Under the pieces are notes generated by a model. That model made no database searches and had not been told where the DNA came from. It saw nothing but the letters and a program-made list of their open reading frames with translations. 6,922 nucleotides of DNA, from contig JAHJFW010000079.1 in NCBI GenBank assembly GCA_018824765.1, forward strand, positions 1 to 6,922, written 5' to 3'. Shown here piece by piece: positions 1 to 5,525 of this stretch. The DNA comes from Patescibacteria group bacterium. Its GTDB lineage: Bacteria; Patescibacteriota; Patescibacteriia; 2-12-FULL-60-25. Each line of letters opens with the position of its first letter. The first letter of the stretch is position 1. Position numbers and translations under genes: made by a program.

Positions 1-690
1 AAAGGTGGCGGCGATCCAAAATCCGGCGGCAACTGACAAGGCGCTGGCAATGGCAGATCCGGCAAGGAATTTTTCTAGAGTGTGAGTGAATTGGCGCGAA
101 ATTGCCGCTGGAATAATGATAAGCGCGCCAACGAGCAGGGCACCGAGGAAACGCAGGCCGAGTACGAGTGTGGTCGCGAACGCCAAGAGATATGAAAGGT
201 TTAACCGGCTGATGTTTACGCCCGTAACTGTAGCAAGGTCGCGATTGAAAAGGCTTATAATCAGACGGCTGCGTTCTTTCCAAACGAAGATGATTACAGC
301 GGCAGCGAGCAGAAGATAAATTGCGAGCGTTATTATTGATACGGGTTCTGCACCGCCGAACAGCGCTTCAATGATATCTTCCGACGGCGTAATGAGTGCG
401 CCTATTGCAAGAGATGCGGAGAAAATGACGCCAATAGTTGTTTCAGTCGCGAGATCAGCGCGCTTTTCAATCTTCCAGATCAGCAAAGCGCCGAGTGCTA
501 AAGCGGCGGCCGCGCCCAAAACCGGTTGGACATTCCATAGGATTGCAAGGCCGAGCCCTGGCAGCGCGATGTGTGACATGGCGTCGCCGGCGAGCGTCAT
601 CCGTTTCATGAGCGCAAATCCGCCAATTAGACCGGTGGCTACGGCAGCGGCGAGCGCGAGAATGAGTGCGTAGAGATTTGTGTCAGCCAT
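1..690 (-). CDS. Metal ABC transporter permease, ABC-3 (ZnuB/MntB) family, 3' end outside window
   Basis: Translating the minus strand from the ATG at 690 gives 230 residues with no stop before the window edge, so the C-terminus is missing. The protein is very hydrophobic, with membrane-type stretches at about residues 6-29, 44-72, 84-101, 116-136, 165-195 and 208-229. Two stretches are typical of ABC-3 permeases of zinc/manganese importers: AGDAMSHIALPGLGLA at about 34-49 and GALLVGALIIIPAA at about 183-196. Complete members usually have about 260-290 residues, so some 30-60 are probably missing. The permease would form the channel through the cytoplasmic membrane and be driven by the ATPase encoded just upstream. 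Its start lies inside the ATPase gene (8-base overlap, ATGGCTGA), which suggests translational coupling. The metal cannot be told from the sequence. A substrate-binding protein gene is not in the window and may lie beyond the left edge. Confidence 0.93.
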   Translation of the reverse strand, partial: MADTNLYALILALAAAVATGLIGGFALMKRMTLAGDAMSHIALPGLGLAILWNVQPVLGAAAALALGALLIWKIEKRADLATETTIGVIFSASLAIGALITPSEDIIEALFGGAEPVSIITLAIYLLLAAAVIIFVWKERSRLIISLFNRDLATVTGVNISRLNLSYLLAFATTLVLGLRFLGALLVGALIIIPAAISRQFTHTLEKFLAGSAIASALSVAAGFWIAATF

Positions 691-1411
691 ATAAGTTGTG
701 ATCGTGAGCGTGATGTACGTGCGCGTGATGGACGTGTTTATGCGACGGCGAATACAATTTTTCAAACATCGCCTGCGTTAGCACTTCTTTTGGCGGACCG
801 TAACAAACTGCGGTTTTATTGAGGCAGAGGACAGTGTTCGCAATATGCGGAATCAGGCTAACGTCGTGCGAAACCAAAATAATGGAAATGCCGCGCGTTT
901 TCCGGAGATCGTTCAACAGATCGTATACATGCTCTTCGGAAAGCTCATCGAGCGAAGCGGTGGGCTCGTCAAAAAGAATTACATTCGGATCACCGAGCAA
1001 GGCAAAGGCAATTAGCGCTTTTTGGAATTGCCCGCCAGACAAATGGCCGATCGGCGTCTTGAGCGATTCAGGAAGAAGCCCGACAGCCTCGATGGTTGCA
1101 TCGAGCTGTTTGCGCGAAAGTTTCTGGATGTCCGCTTTTGCCTCGAGAAGATTTTGGAGGTTGATGGGAAGATGCCTGTCCGCGTCTATTTTTTGCGGGA
1201 CATAGCCGAGGCGGACTTTTGTGCCCCAAGCAATGGTCCCTTGATATGGATAGAGACCGAGCAGGGTTTTCAAAAGTACGGTTTTTCCCGAACCGTTCGG
1301 CCCGACCACAGCCAGAGATTCGCCAGGCTCAAGATCGAAATTCACGTTCTTGATGACGTCTTGATTTTCCAGAGAAACAGACAGGTCTCGGACTGTGAGT
1401 ATTTTTGGCAT
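683..1411 (-). CDS. Metal ABC transporter ATP-binding protein (ZnuC/MntA-like) with histidine-rich tail
   Basis: This 242-residue protein is a complete ABC ATPase: Walker A GPNGSGKT at 37-44, Q-loop Gln73, signature LSGGQ at 124-128, Walker B VILFDEP at 144-150 with catalytic Glu149, D-loop SLD just after, and switch His182 in VSHD. It hydrolyses ATP on the cytoplasmic face to drive metal uptake through the permease that overlaps its stop codon. Residues 224-238 form a tail with nine histidines; such tails occur in zinc-handling proteins, so zinc is the favoured substrate, by inference. The ATG at 1411 is chosen because the ABC domain begins immediately after it. No Shine-Dalgarno site precedes it, and a -10-like hexamer ends 6 bases upstream, so the mRNA may be leaderless. 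The 85-base gap to the helicase gene leaves open read-through as a second source of transcript. Confidence 0.95.
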   Translation of the reverse strand: MPKILTVRDLSVSLENQDVIKNVNFDLEPGESLAVVGPNGSGKTVLLKTLLGLYPYQGTIAWGTKVRLGYVPQKIDADRHLPINLQNLLEAKADIQKLSRKQLDATIEAVGLLPESLKTPIGHLSGGQFQKALIAFALLGDPNVILFDEPTASLDELSEEHVYDLLNDLRKTRGISIILVSHDVSLIPHIANTVLCLNKTAVCYGPPKEVLTQAMFEKLYSPSHKHVHHAHVHHAHDHNLYG

Positions 1412-1417
1412 GGCAAA

Positions 1418-1446
1418 ATGGTACGTTGGAAATTAAAAATGCGCAA
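1418..1446 (-). promoter_or_regulatory. Candidate leaderless promoter of the metal ABC genes
   Basis: On the minus strand TTGCGC (1446-1441) and TACCAT (1423-1418) are separated by exactly 17 bases, and the ATG follows the -10 hexamer after 6 bases. Each hexamer matches the sigma-70 consensus at four of six positions, which is modest. The geometry matches that seen upstream of the helicase and the kinase in this window, which raises its credibility. I found no convincing Zur- or MntR-like palindrome here. Confidence 0.45.
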
Positions 1447-1496
1447 ATGCCCGTACCGATATTCACTGCACTGGAATTCTGGCGCCAATGCGCGGT

Positions 1497-2774
1497 TCAA
1501 CCGTGCCTGCGACGCGGAAAGCTGCCGTGGGGACGGCGGGGTTTTGTGGATTCTCGTCTACCGGAATGTTTGAAAGGCTTGTGTGCGCGCTGAAAACGGG
1601 AACGCTCCGGCCGGTCTTCGGCGAGCCGGATGTGCGGTAATTGCGCAGGAAGTTCCGGAAGTTTCGAAATCGGCAGCATGGAGCGCGTGAGCCGTTCGAT
1701 GTCTTTCACGTCCCTGCGTTGGTCAGGCGTTGCGAATGAAATCGCTTGTCCGCTCATTCCGGCGCGGCCGGTCCGTCCGATGCGGTGCACGTAGTCTTCG
1801 CTATCATCCGGCATATCGAAGTTCACAACCAGTTCAATGCCGGTTACGTCGATTCCGCGCGCCGCAATATCCGTTGCGACAAGCACGCGGTATTTTCCAG
1901 TCTTGAATCCTTCTAGCGCGTCGCGCCTTTGGGAGAGTGTGCGGTTGGAGTGTATTTCTGCGGCAGAATGACCCATGTCGCGCACGGTTTTTGCAATGCG
2001 CTTGGCGCCGTGTTTGGTGCGTGAAAAAACCAGCACTGTGCCGCGATGTTCCTGCAGGATTTTTTGCAAAAGCCGGATCTTATCCTCTTTCCTTACGAAA
2101 AAAACCTCCTGCGCGACTTTTTCCGCCGTAGTTCCGGTCGGCGCGATTTCAACGCGCACCGGCAATTTCATGTAAGTATTTGCGATGTTGACGATGCGGC
2201 TCGGCATGGTGGCGGAGAAAAGCATGGTCTGGCGTTCAGCCGGAAGGTTTTTGAGGATCTGTTTAATCTGCGGTTCAAAGCCCATGTCTAGCATGCGATC
2301 GGCTTCGTCCAAAATCAAAACTGAAACCGCGTTCAGTTTTACTGTTTTTCGTTCAAGATGGTCGATTAGCCGTCCGGGCGTGGCAATGATGACATGCGGT
2401 TTTTTACGCAGGTCTTGGAGTTGATAGTGCATGGATGCGCCGCCGATCAGCACGGCCGTGCGTAATCCGATGGGGCGCCCAAGTTTTTGGATCATTTCAT
2501 TAACTTGCAACGCAAGTTCGCGCGTCGGCACGATGACAAGTCCCATGCCGCGCCCGCCTGCCAACCGTTGTATAAGCGGGATGCCGAATGCCAGCGTTTT
2601 GCCGGTTCCGGTCTGCGCAATGCCCATCATGTCCTTGCCTTCGATTGCAATGGGAATAGACTGCCGCTGTATCGGAGTGGGTATTTTGTATTTGTGCCGG
2701 TCGAGGATTTGTAAAAGTTTAGGCGCAATGCCGAGGCCGTAAAATCCCGGAGGAAGTTGTGTTACGTAGTTCAT
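1497..2774 (-). CDS. DEAD-box ATP-dependent RNA helicase (RhlE/CshA-like)
   Basis: All core motifs of a DEAD-box helicase are present in order in this 425-residue protein: a Q-motif region with PTPIQRQSIP at 32-41, motif I AQTGTGKT 53-60, Ia PTRELALQ 83-90, GG 111-112, TPGR 132-135, DEAD 156-159, SAT 187-189, motif IV VLVFSRT 247-253, ARGID 305-309 and HRIGRTGR 330-337. The protein should use ATP to unwind short RNA duplexes in the cytoplasm during RNA decay, ribosome assembly or cold adaptation. From about residue 386 a basic, low-complexity tail rich in Arg, Lys, His and Pro follows, probably an RNA-binding extension. Length is normal for the RhlE group; the exact subfamily is uncertain. 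The ATG at 2774 has no Shine-Dalgarno site and sits 8 bases after a -10-like hexamer. The stop lies within a small perfect palindrome (1493-1503), which has no T-tract and does not look like a terminator. Confidence 0.96.
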   Translation of the reverse strand: MNYVTQLPPGFYGLGIAPKLLQILDRHKYKIPTPIQRQSIPIAIEGKDMMGIAQTGTGKTLAFGIPLIQRLAGGRGMGLVIVPTRELALQVNEMIQKLGRPIGLRTAVLIGGASMHYQLQDLRKKPHVIIATPGRLIDHLERKTVKLNAVSVLILDEADRMLDMGFEPQIKQILKNLPAERQTMLFSATMPSRIVNIANTYMKLPVRVEIAPTGTTAEKVAQEVFFVRKEDKIRLLQKILQEHRGTVLVFSRTKHGAKRIAKTVRDMGHSAAEIHSNRTLSQRRDALEGFKTGKYRVLVATDIAARGIDVTGIELVVNFDMPDDSEDYVHRIGRTGRAGMSGQAISFATPDQRRDVKDIERLTRSMLPISKLPELPAQLPHIRLAEDRPERSRFQRAHKPFKHSGRRESTKPRRPHGSFPRRRHG

Positions 2775-2782
2775 TCTGCACG

Positions 2783-2811
2783 AGTATGGCAGTAAAATTG
2801 ATTTTACGCAA
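2783..2811 (-). promoter_or_regulatory. Helicase promoter, apparently leaderless
   Basis: Minus-strand TTGCGT (2811-2806), a 17-base spacer and CATACT (2788-2783) form a sigma-70-type promoter. A TGC triplet directly before the -10 makes it an extended -10. The ATG begins 8 bases after the hexamer, so transcription should start at or within two bases of the start codon. No ribosome-binding site is present. Confidence 0.6.
2792..2807. promoter_or_regulatory. Palindromic operator candidate inside the helicase promoter
   Basis: The 16 bases GTAAAATTGATTTTAC are two perfect 7-base half-sites around a TG centre. They fill most of the spacer between the -35 and -10 hexamers of the helicase promoter and touch the -35. 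A protein bound here would block RNA polymerase, so a repressor site is the natural reading. The bound protein is unknown and chance cannot be excluded in AT-rich DNA. Confidence 0.4.
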
Positions 2812-2830
2812 GATTTTAAACAATAATAGT

Positions 2831-2881
2831 CCCGAGCATCGTCGAAGGCCTTGATTAAGGAAATCCTTCGACAAGCTCAGG
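2831..2881. repeat. REP-like intergenic palindrome with nested hairpin
   Basis: The left arm (2831-2848) and right arm (2865-2881) share a perfect 8-base inverted repeat, gtcgaagg/ccttcgac, extended outward with mismatches and one bulge through gagc/gctc and cc/gg. Inside lies a second small hairpin, CCTT-gatt-AAGG (2849-2860). The right arm, ccttcgacaagctcagg, is a motif I recognise from dispersed intergenic palindromes in many unrelated bacterial genomes. It has no T-tract and so is not an evident terminator. Only one copy is in the window, so dispersal is inference. Confidence 0.6.
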
Positions 2882-3034
2882 AGATATTTTACATTGACTT
2901 TATGGACTTTTTACTTCTTTTTTGATTATTGTTTTCCCCTTATATTGCCCATTTTGATTTAGCTGGCTGGTATTTTTGTGGATAAGTCCGGCGGAATGGG
3001 GGCGGGCAGGCCTCCCTGTTTTAGTCAGGCAGAC
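2882..3034. other. Intergenic stretch without a recognisable gene; one DnaA-box match
   Basis: No start, ribosome site and reading frame combine into a credible gene here. The left part is T-rich, the right part G-rich. TTATCCACA, a perfect match to the DnaA-box consensus, lies on the minus strand at 2985-2977. It is single, with no cluster around it, so it does not mark an origin. Together with the promoters on either side this is the 330-base divergent region between the helicase and the gene at 3105. Confidence 0.5.
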
Positions 3035-3063
3035 TTGACAAAATGGCTAATTTATGCTATATT
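3035..3063 (+). promoter_or_regulatory. Strong sigma-70 promoter of the gene at 3105
   Basis: A perfect TTGACA (3035-3040), a 17-base spacer and TATATT (3058-3063), with TGC immediately before the -10, make a near-consensus extended -10 promoter. Transcription should begin near 3070, giving a leader of about 35 bases. This also rules out the in-frame ATG at 3054, which lies upstream of the -10. Confidence 0.85.
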
Positions 3064-3066
3064 TGC

Positions 3067-3088
3067 ATTCTCGAGAATCCTCTCGGGA
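3067..3088 (+). promoter_or_regulatory. Palindrome at the transcription start / 5'-terminal RNA hairpin
   Basis: Bases 3067-3078 form the perfect 12-base palindrome ATTCTCGAGAAT over the expected transcription start. In RNA, 3069-3076 can pair with 3081-3088 (eight pairs, one G-U, loop of four). It could be an operator, or a hairpin at the 5' end that protects the mRNA; the sequence alone does not decide. Confidence 0.45.
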
Positions 3089-3092
3089 AAAC

Positions 3093-3099
3093 AAGGAGG
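3093..3099 (+). promoter_or_regulatory. Shine-Dalgarno site that fixes the GTG start at 3105
   Basis: AAGGAGG is a full match to the anti-Shine-Dalgarno sequence and lies 5 bases before the GTG at 3105. It is the only start in this frame with a ribosome site. Confidence 0.85.
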
Positions 3100-3104
3100 G
3101 CGCT

Positions 3105-3548
3105 GTGATCGTAATTCGACGTGGAAAAAACCTTAGGTATGAAAGCGCTGTGGACGTGTTCCAAGCGGACCACGGCCATTGGACAATCGACCCGGCACAA
3201 GAGATGTTCGACGCGACAAAGCTGCACATCTCTCGCTACAACTGCATCATCAGTTTTTCAGCCGGGATCTCGGCGGCCGGACATCCCGTTTTCATTGAGA
3301 AGAACAGGAGGGGGCTGGGGGATGTTCTTGAGCGCTTCGAGCAGCGCGGGAGAACAATTACGTTTTGTTACTTCCTGCTGGGCTTGGCCTGGGTGCGAAA
3401 CGAGTGGGACGCCATCAAGCGCATGCTCGCCAAGGTGTCACGGGATCCGGCTTTTCGACTCTCCATCCTGGAGGAGACCGGAAAGTATTATCTGGAACAC
3501 CCGTTCGACAACGATCCGATCAGGTTGCAAATCCCGATTGGTTCGTAA
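3105..3548 (+). CDS. Unrecognised 147-residue protein
   Basis: I do not recognise the family. The GTG start is supported by a strong promoter, leader and Shine-Dalgarno site; the longer frame beginning at 3054 would start upstream of the -10 hexamer. The protein (MIVIRRGKNLRYESAV at the start) is mixed in character and probably soluble, with a hydrophobic patch at about 84-96 (TITFCYFLLGLAW). There is no signal peptide and no clear catalytic motif. It is rich in aromatic, Arg and Asp residues, with an aromatic-rich stretch near 124-134. Many codons end in G or C, unlike the AT-richer membrane-protein gene downstream. The gene is a single-gene unit; the next clear terminator is about 170 bases after the stop. 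Existence of the gene is well supported, its function is not. Confidence 0.82.
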   Translation: MIVIRRGKNLRYESAVDVFQADHGHWTIDPAQEMFDATKLHISRYNCIISFSAGISAAGHPVFIEKNRRGLGDVLERFEQRGRTITFCYFLLGLAWVRNEWDAIKRMLAKVSRDPAFRLSILEETGKYYLEHPFDNDPIRLQIPIGS

Positions 3549-3650
3549 CTGCCCGCCTTATCTTCAAGTGCACTTTTCTTTTGGAAATATGTTCGGCACA
3601 CGGACATTTTCCACACCACCCATTTCTTTATTAATTATGAATAAAGATAT

Positions 3651-3717
3651 GGGATTGGAGAGAAACTATCTCTCCCAATTCCGAAATCCGATCTATATGA
3701 TGGGGTCTGGGAATTGG
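3651..3717 (+). other. Mutually exclusive RNA hairpin segments upstream of a terminator
   Basis: Segment A (3651-3663) pairs with B (3669-3682) apart from one mismatch and one bulge. B (ccaattcc, 3675-3682) also pairs perfectly with C (ggaattgg, 3710-3717). C (gggaatt, 3709-3715) can pair with 3723-3729, the left arm of the terminator. A:B plus the terminator hairpin is therefore one fold, and B:C or C:D pairing the alternative. This resembles an attenuator, but no ligand domain or leader peptide is visible. Confidence 0.4.
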
Positions 3718-3720
3718 CCA

Positions 3721-3745
3721 AAAATTCCCCGAGGCGGGGAATTTT
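3721..3745. terminator. Strong two-way intrinsic terminator
   Basis: Ten perfect pairs (aaaattcccc/ggggaatttt) enclose a five-base loop, gaggc. The A-run on the left and T-run on the right give a U-tract in either direction. It most likely ends transcripts of the gene at 3105 and shields the downstream gene from read-through. On the plus strand the T-run is short (four, then gattt). Confidence 0.75.
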
Positions 3746-3825
3746 GATTTATTTCGACCGCGATTTTGATATATGGCTCGATCGGTTCTATTGCAATTTG
3801 CCGATTTTGAATCACGGAAAGGCGC

Positions 3826-3854
3826 TTTTCAAAAAAATAATTTTGGAATATGCT
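3826..3854 (+). promoter_or_regulatory. Weak candidate promoter of the PAP2_C gene
   Basis: TTTTCA (3826-3831), a 17-base spacer and TATGCT (3849-3854) precede the ATG at 3866 by 11 bases. Transcription would start about five bases before the ATG. No Shine-Dalgarno site is present. The hexamers match the consensus only partly. Confidence 0.35.
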
Positions 3855-3865
3855 GATTCAAAACC

Positions 3866-4522
3866 ATGCATATATTTAAAAGACACGCTTTCCATTGGCG
3901 GCAAAAAAGTTTCATCCTGACATCGGCTACGGGAGTGATTCTTTTGGCGTTGAGCGTCGTCGCCAATTATTTTGCGGGTTTGTATGCCGATAACAAGATG
4001 AGTAATTCGGTTACAGATCTCATTTTGAGTAATTTGCCGGTCGTCAATGTGGATCCGATTTTTGTTGAAGGATTCGCCTTATTCTTGCTCGTGGTTTTTG
4101 CGTTGGCGTTTTGGGAACCGAAACGCATCCCGTTTGTTTTAAAAAGCGTCGCCTTGTTCATTTTTGTGCGTTCTTTCTTTGTCATTCTGACGCATATCGG
4201 CCCTTTTCCGGTTACGTCGCCGGTAGATGGCGGATTTTTCACGGATAAAATCAATTTCACTGGCGATCTTTTCTTTTCCGGCCACACCGGACTGCCGTTT
4301 CTTATGGCCCTGACATTTTGGAACAACCGTTTGTGGCGGAATATTTTTTTGTCGGCCACCGCGCTTTTCGCCGCCACGGTTTTGCTTGGGCATCTGCATT
4401 ATTCCATCGATGTCTTCGGCGCGCTTTTCATAACCTTTTCCATCCACAATCTCGCGCTTGTTTTCTTCAAAAAAGATTTCGAACTGTTCGAAAAAATCGT
4501 GTCATACGAAATTCGGGTATAA
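3866..4522 (+). CDS. PAP2_C-type (sphingomyelin-synthase-like) integral membrane phosphatase/transferase
   Basis: This 218-residue protein has about six membrane segments (roughly 17-38, 66-83, 90-109, 137-152, 158-175, 180-201). The catalytic signature is that of the PAP2 superfamily in its sphingomyelin-synthase-like form: R102 with T109 and PFP in RSFFVILTHIGPFP (102-115), GDLFFSGHT at 133-141 with His140, and HLHYSID at 176-182 with His178 and Asp182. In the family the two histidines and the aspartate transfer or hydrolyse a lipid phosphate head group at the membrane. Here the substrate is unknown: lipid phosphatase, undecaprenyl-phosphate metabolism or head-group exchange all remain possible. 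The ATG at 3866 has no Shine-Dalgarno site. The gene converges on the small gene at 4573, and a short imperfect hairpin overlaps its stop but lacks a T-tract. Confidence 0.9.
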   Translation: MHIFKRHAFHWRQKSFILTSATGVILLALSVVANYFAGLYADNKMSNSVTDLILSNLPVVNVDPIFVEGFALFLLVVFALAFWEPKRIPFVLKSVALFIFVRSFFVILTHIGPFPVTSPVDGGFFTDKINFTGDLFFSGHTGLPFLMALTFWNNRLWRNIFLSATALFAATVLLGHLHYSIDVFGALFITFSIHNLALVFFKKDFELFEKIVSYEIRV

Positions 4523-4572
4523 AAATACCGACAGATCGCAGCCGGTGCCAGTCAATTTATGGCGGAAATATT

Positions 4573-4806
4573 TCAGGACTTTTGTCGCGGCCGCTTAAGG
4601 CCGAGCCCGGCGATTATCGCAACCACGAGATACATGAAAAATCCGTACACGCAGGCAGGATAGCCGAAAACGGTTCCGGGTGTGCCTAGCGCCGGACATG
4701 AAGCTACGGGTGCGCAGAATATTTCCTGATACGAGAGAAAACCGGAAAATGCCATGCCGAACAGTGCGATGCACAGGATTATTTTGAGCGCGAGGGTTTT
4801 ATTCAT
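4573..4806 (-). CDS. Small two-helix membrane protein, half-size VKOR-like
   Basis: The product has 77 residues with hydrophobic helices at about 6-24 and 52-70 joined by a loop containing Cys31 and Cys37, followed by GYPACVYGFFMY (48-59) with Cys52. The spacing of a Cys pair, a Gly-Pro-small residue step and a following helix recalls the first half of vitamin K epoxide reductase (VKOR) domains, which pass electrons from disulfide-forming thioredoxin-like proteins to quinone. The second half, with the catalytic CXXC that contacts quinone, is absent. It may act as a partial or assembled VKOR, or be unrelated; the assignment is tentative. The ATG lies 8 bases after a perfect TATAAT and has no Shine-Dalgarno site. 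It is 77 bases downstream of the kinase gene on the same strand. Confidence 0.78.
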   Translation of the reverse strand: MNKTLALKIILCIALFGMAFSGFLSYQEIFCAPVASCPALGTPGTVFGYPACVYGFFMYLVVAIIAGLGLKRPRQKS

Positions 4807-4814
4807 AGGGTTTT

Positions 4815-4820
4815 ATTATA
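4815..4820 (-). promoter_or_regulatory. -10 element of the small membrane-protein gene
   Basis: A perfect TATAAT on the minus strand ends 8 bases before the ATG. There is no good -35 hexamer at 17 bases (GTTCCC). The position predicts a leaderless or nearly leaderless mRNA, independent of the kinase gene upstream. Confidence 0.55.
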
Positions 4821-4883
4821 TACCTTTCCGGCACCTTGGGAACAGGTTGGTTGATGCAAAGCGTACCTGACACGGAAGCTCAT

Positions 4884-5519
4884 TCAGGCCGGCAGGGGAA
4901 TCGGTAATCCGCCGAGACGCTGCTTGATTAGGTTTAGCACATCTTCGTATTCCATCGGATTTTCAAGATAATGGACGTCTTCCGTAGGGATCGTCAGGAT
5001 TGGAGCCAGATTGAAGTCGCGCGACCAATTTTCATACAAGTCGTTCAGGTTTTCCAGGTAAGCCGCGTCAATCGTCCGTTCAAAGTCTCGTCCTCGCTTC
5101 TTGATACGATCTACCAAGGATGGAACCGATGCTCGAAGATAAATAACGAGATCCGGCGGGCGGAGGAGGCGTACCGCAGTTTGATAAATCTCCTGATACG
5201 TATCCCAATCACGCGTCGAAATATACCCATGTTCAAATAAATTTCGTGCGAAGATTTCTGCGTTTTCATACAAACTCCTGTCCTGAACCAGCACGCCTTC
5301 ATCCGCAAGAATGACGGCATGGTCTTTCAAGCGGCGGCCAAGGAAGTACATTTGCGAATGAAACGCCCATTGCTTCATGTCATGATAGAAATCGGCTAAA
5401 TACGGGTTTTCTGTCGCGGGTTCAAAATAAGGTTTTCCTCCCAAAGTCTTGGCTAAAAGCCTGGTGAATGTCGATTTTCCCACGCCCACATTTCCAGCGA
5501 TGGCAATGAATAGTTGCAT
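4884..5519 (-). CDS. Deoxynucleoside kinase (dAK/dGK-like)
   Basis: The 211-residue protein fits the deoxynucleoside kinase family in length and motifs: P-loop GNVGVGKS (9-16), Glu33 in FEPATENPY (32-40), the DRS motif (80-82) in QDRSLYENAEIF, and the LID region RIKKRGRDFER (138-148). It should phosphorylate deoxynucleosides with ATP in the cytoplasm to the 5'-monophosphates, a salvage step; base specificity cannot be read from sequence. The frame is open 20 codons further up to a TTG at 5579, but the family's first beta strand begins right at the ATG at 5519, which is also 6 bases after a -10-like hexamer, so I choose that start. The AGGAGGAG upstream is 12 bases away, further than normal for a ribosome site. 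The phosphoribosyltransferase gene, also salvage, is divergent from it. Confidence 0.93.
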   Translation of the reverse strand: MQLFIAIAGNVGVGKSTFTRLLAKTLGGKPYFEPATENPYLADFYHDMKQWAFHSQMYFLGRRLKDHAVILADEGVLVQDRSLYENAEIFARNLFEHGYISTRDWDTYQEIYQTAVRLLRPPDLVIYLRASVPSLVDRIKKRGRDFERTIDAAYLENLNDLYENWSRDFNLAPILTIPTEDVHYLENPMEYEDVLNLIKQRLGGLPIPLPA

Positions 5520-5525
5520 GAAATT

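Larger units (their letters stand above)
3549..3865. other. 317-base intergenic region with a hairpin chain and no credible gene
   Basis: The region holds a small hairpin ctttatt/aataaag (3626-3632 with 3640-3646), the paired segments at 3651-3717, the terminator at 3721-3745 and a weak promoter before the gene at 3866. A 68-codon frame from a TTG at 3714 runs through the terminator and overlaps the next gene; it has no ribosome site and is rejected. A small RNA here is possible, but I found no good promoter for one. Confidence 0.5.

Noticed and set aside
86..673. Plus-strand frames of 77 and 100 codons
   Set aside because: They lie antisense to the metal ABC permease, whose 230-codon frame has clear family motifs.
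1493..1503. Palindrome CGGTTCAACCG at the helicase stop
   Set aside because: Five-base arms with a one-base centre cannot form a hairpin, and there is no T-tract; probably chance.
3054..3104. In-frame upstream ATG extension of the gene at 3105
   Set aside because: The ATG lies upstream of the -10 hexamer (3058-3063), so it would not be in the mRNA; the GTG at 3105 has a full Shine-Dalgarno site.
3121..3747. 208-codon plus-strand frame overlapping the gene at 3105
   Set aside because: It has an off-frame composition rich in Ser, Arg and Cys, no ribosome site, and runs into the terminator; it is a shadow of the supported gene.
3714..3920. 68-codon plus-strand frame in the intergenic region
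   Set aside because: It starts with TTG, has no ribosome site, runs through the intrinsic terminator and overlaps the well-supported PAP2_C gene.
4514..4530. Imperfect hairpin at the PAP2_C stop codon
   Set aside because: Short stem with a bulge and no T-tract on either strand, so not called as a terminator.
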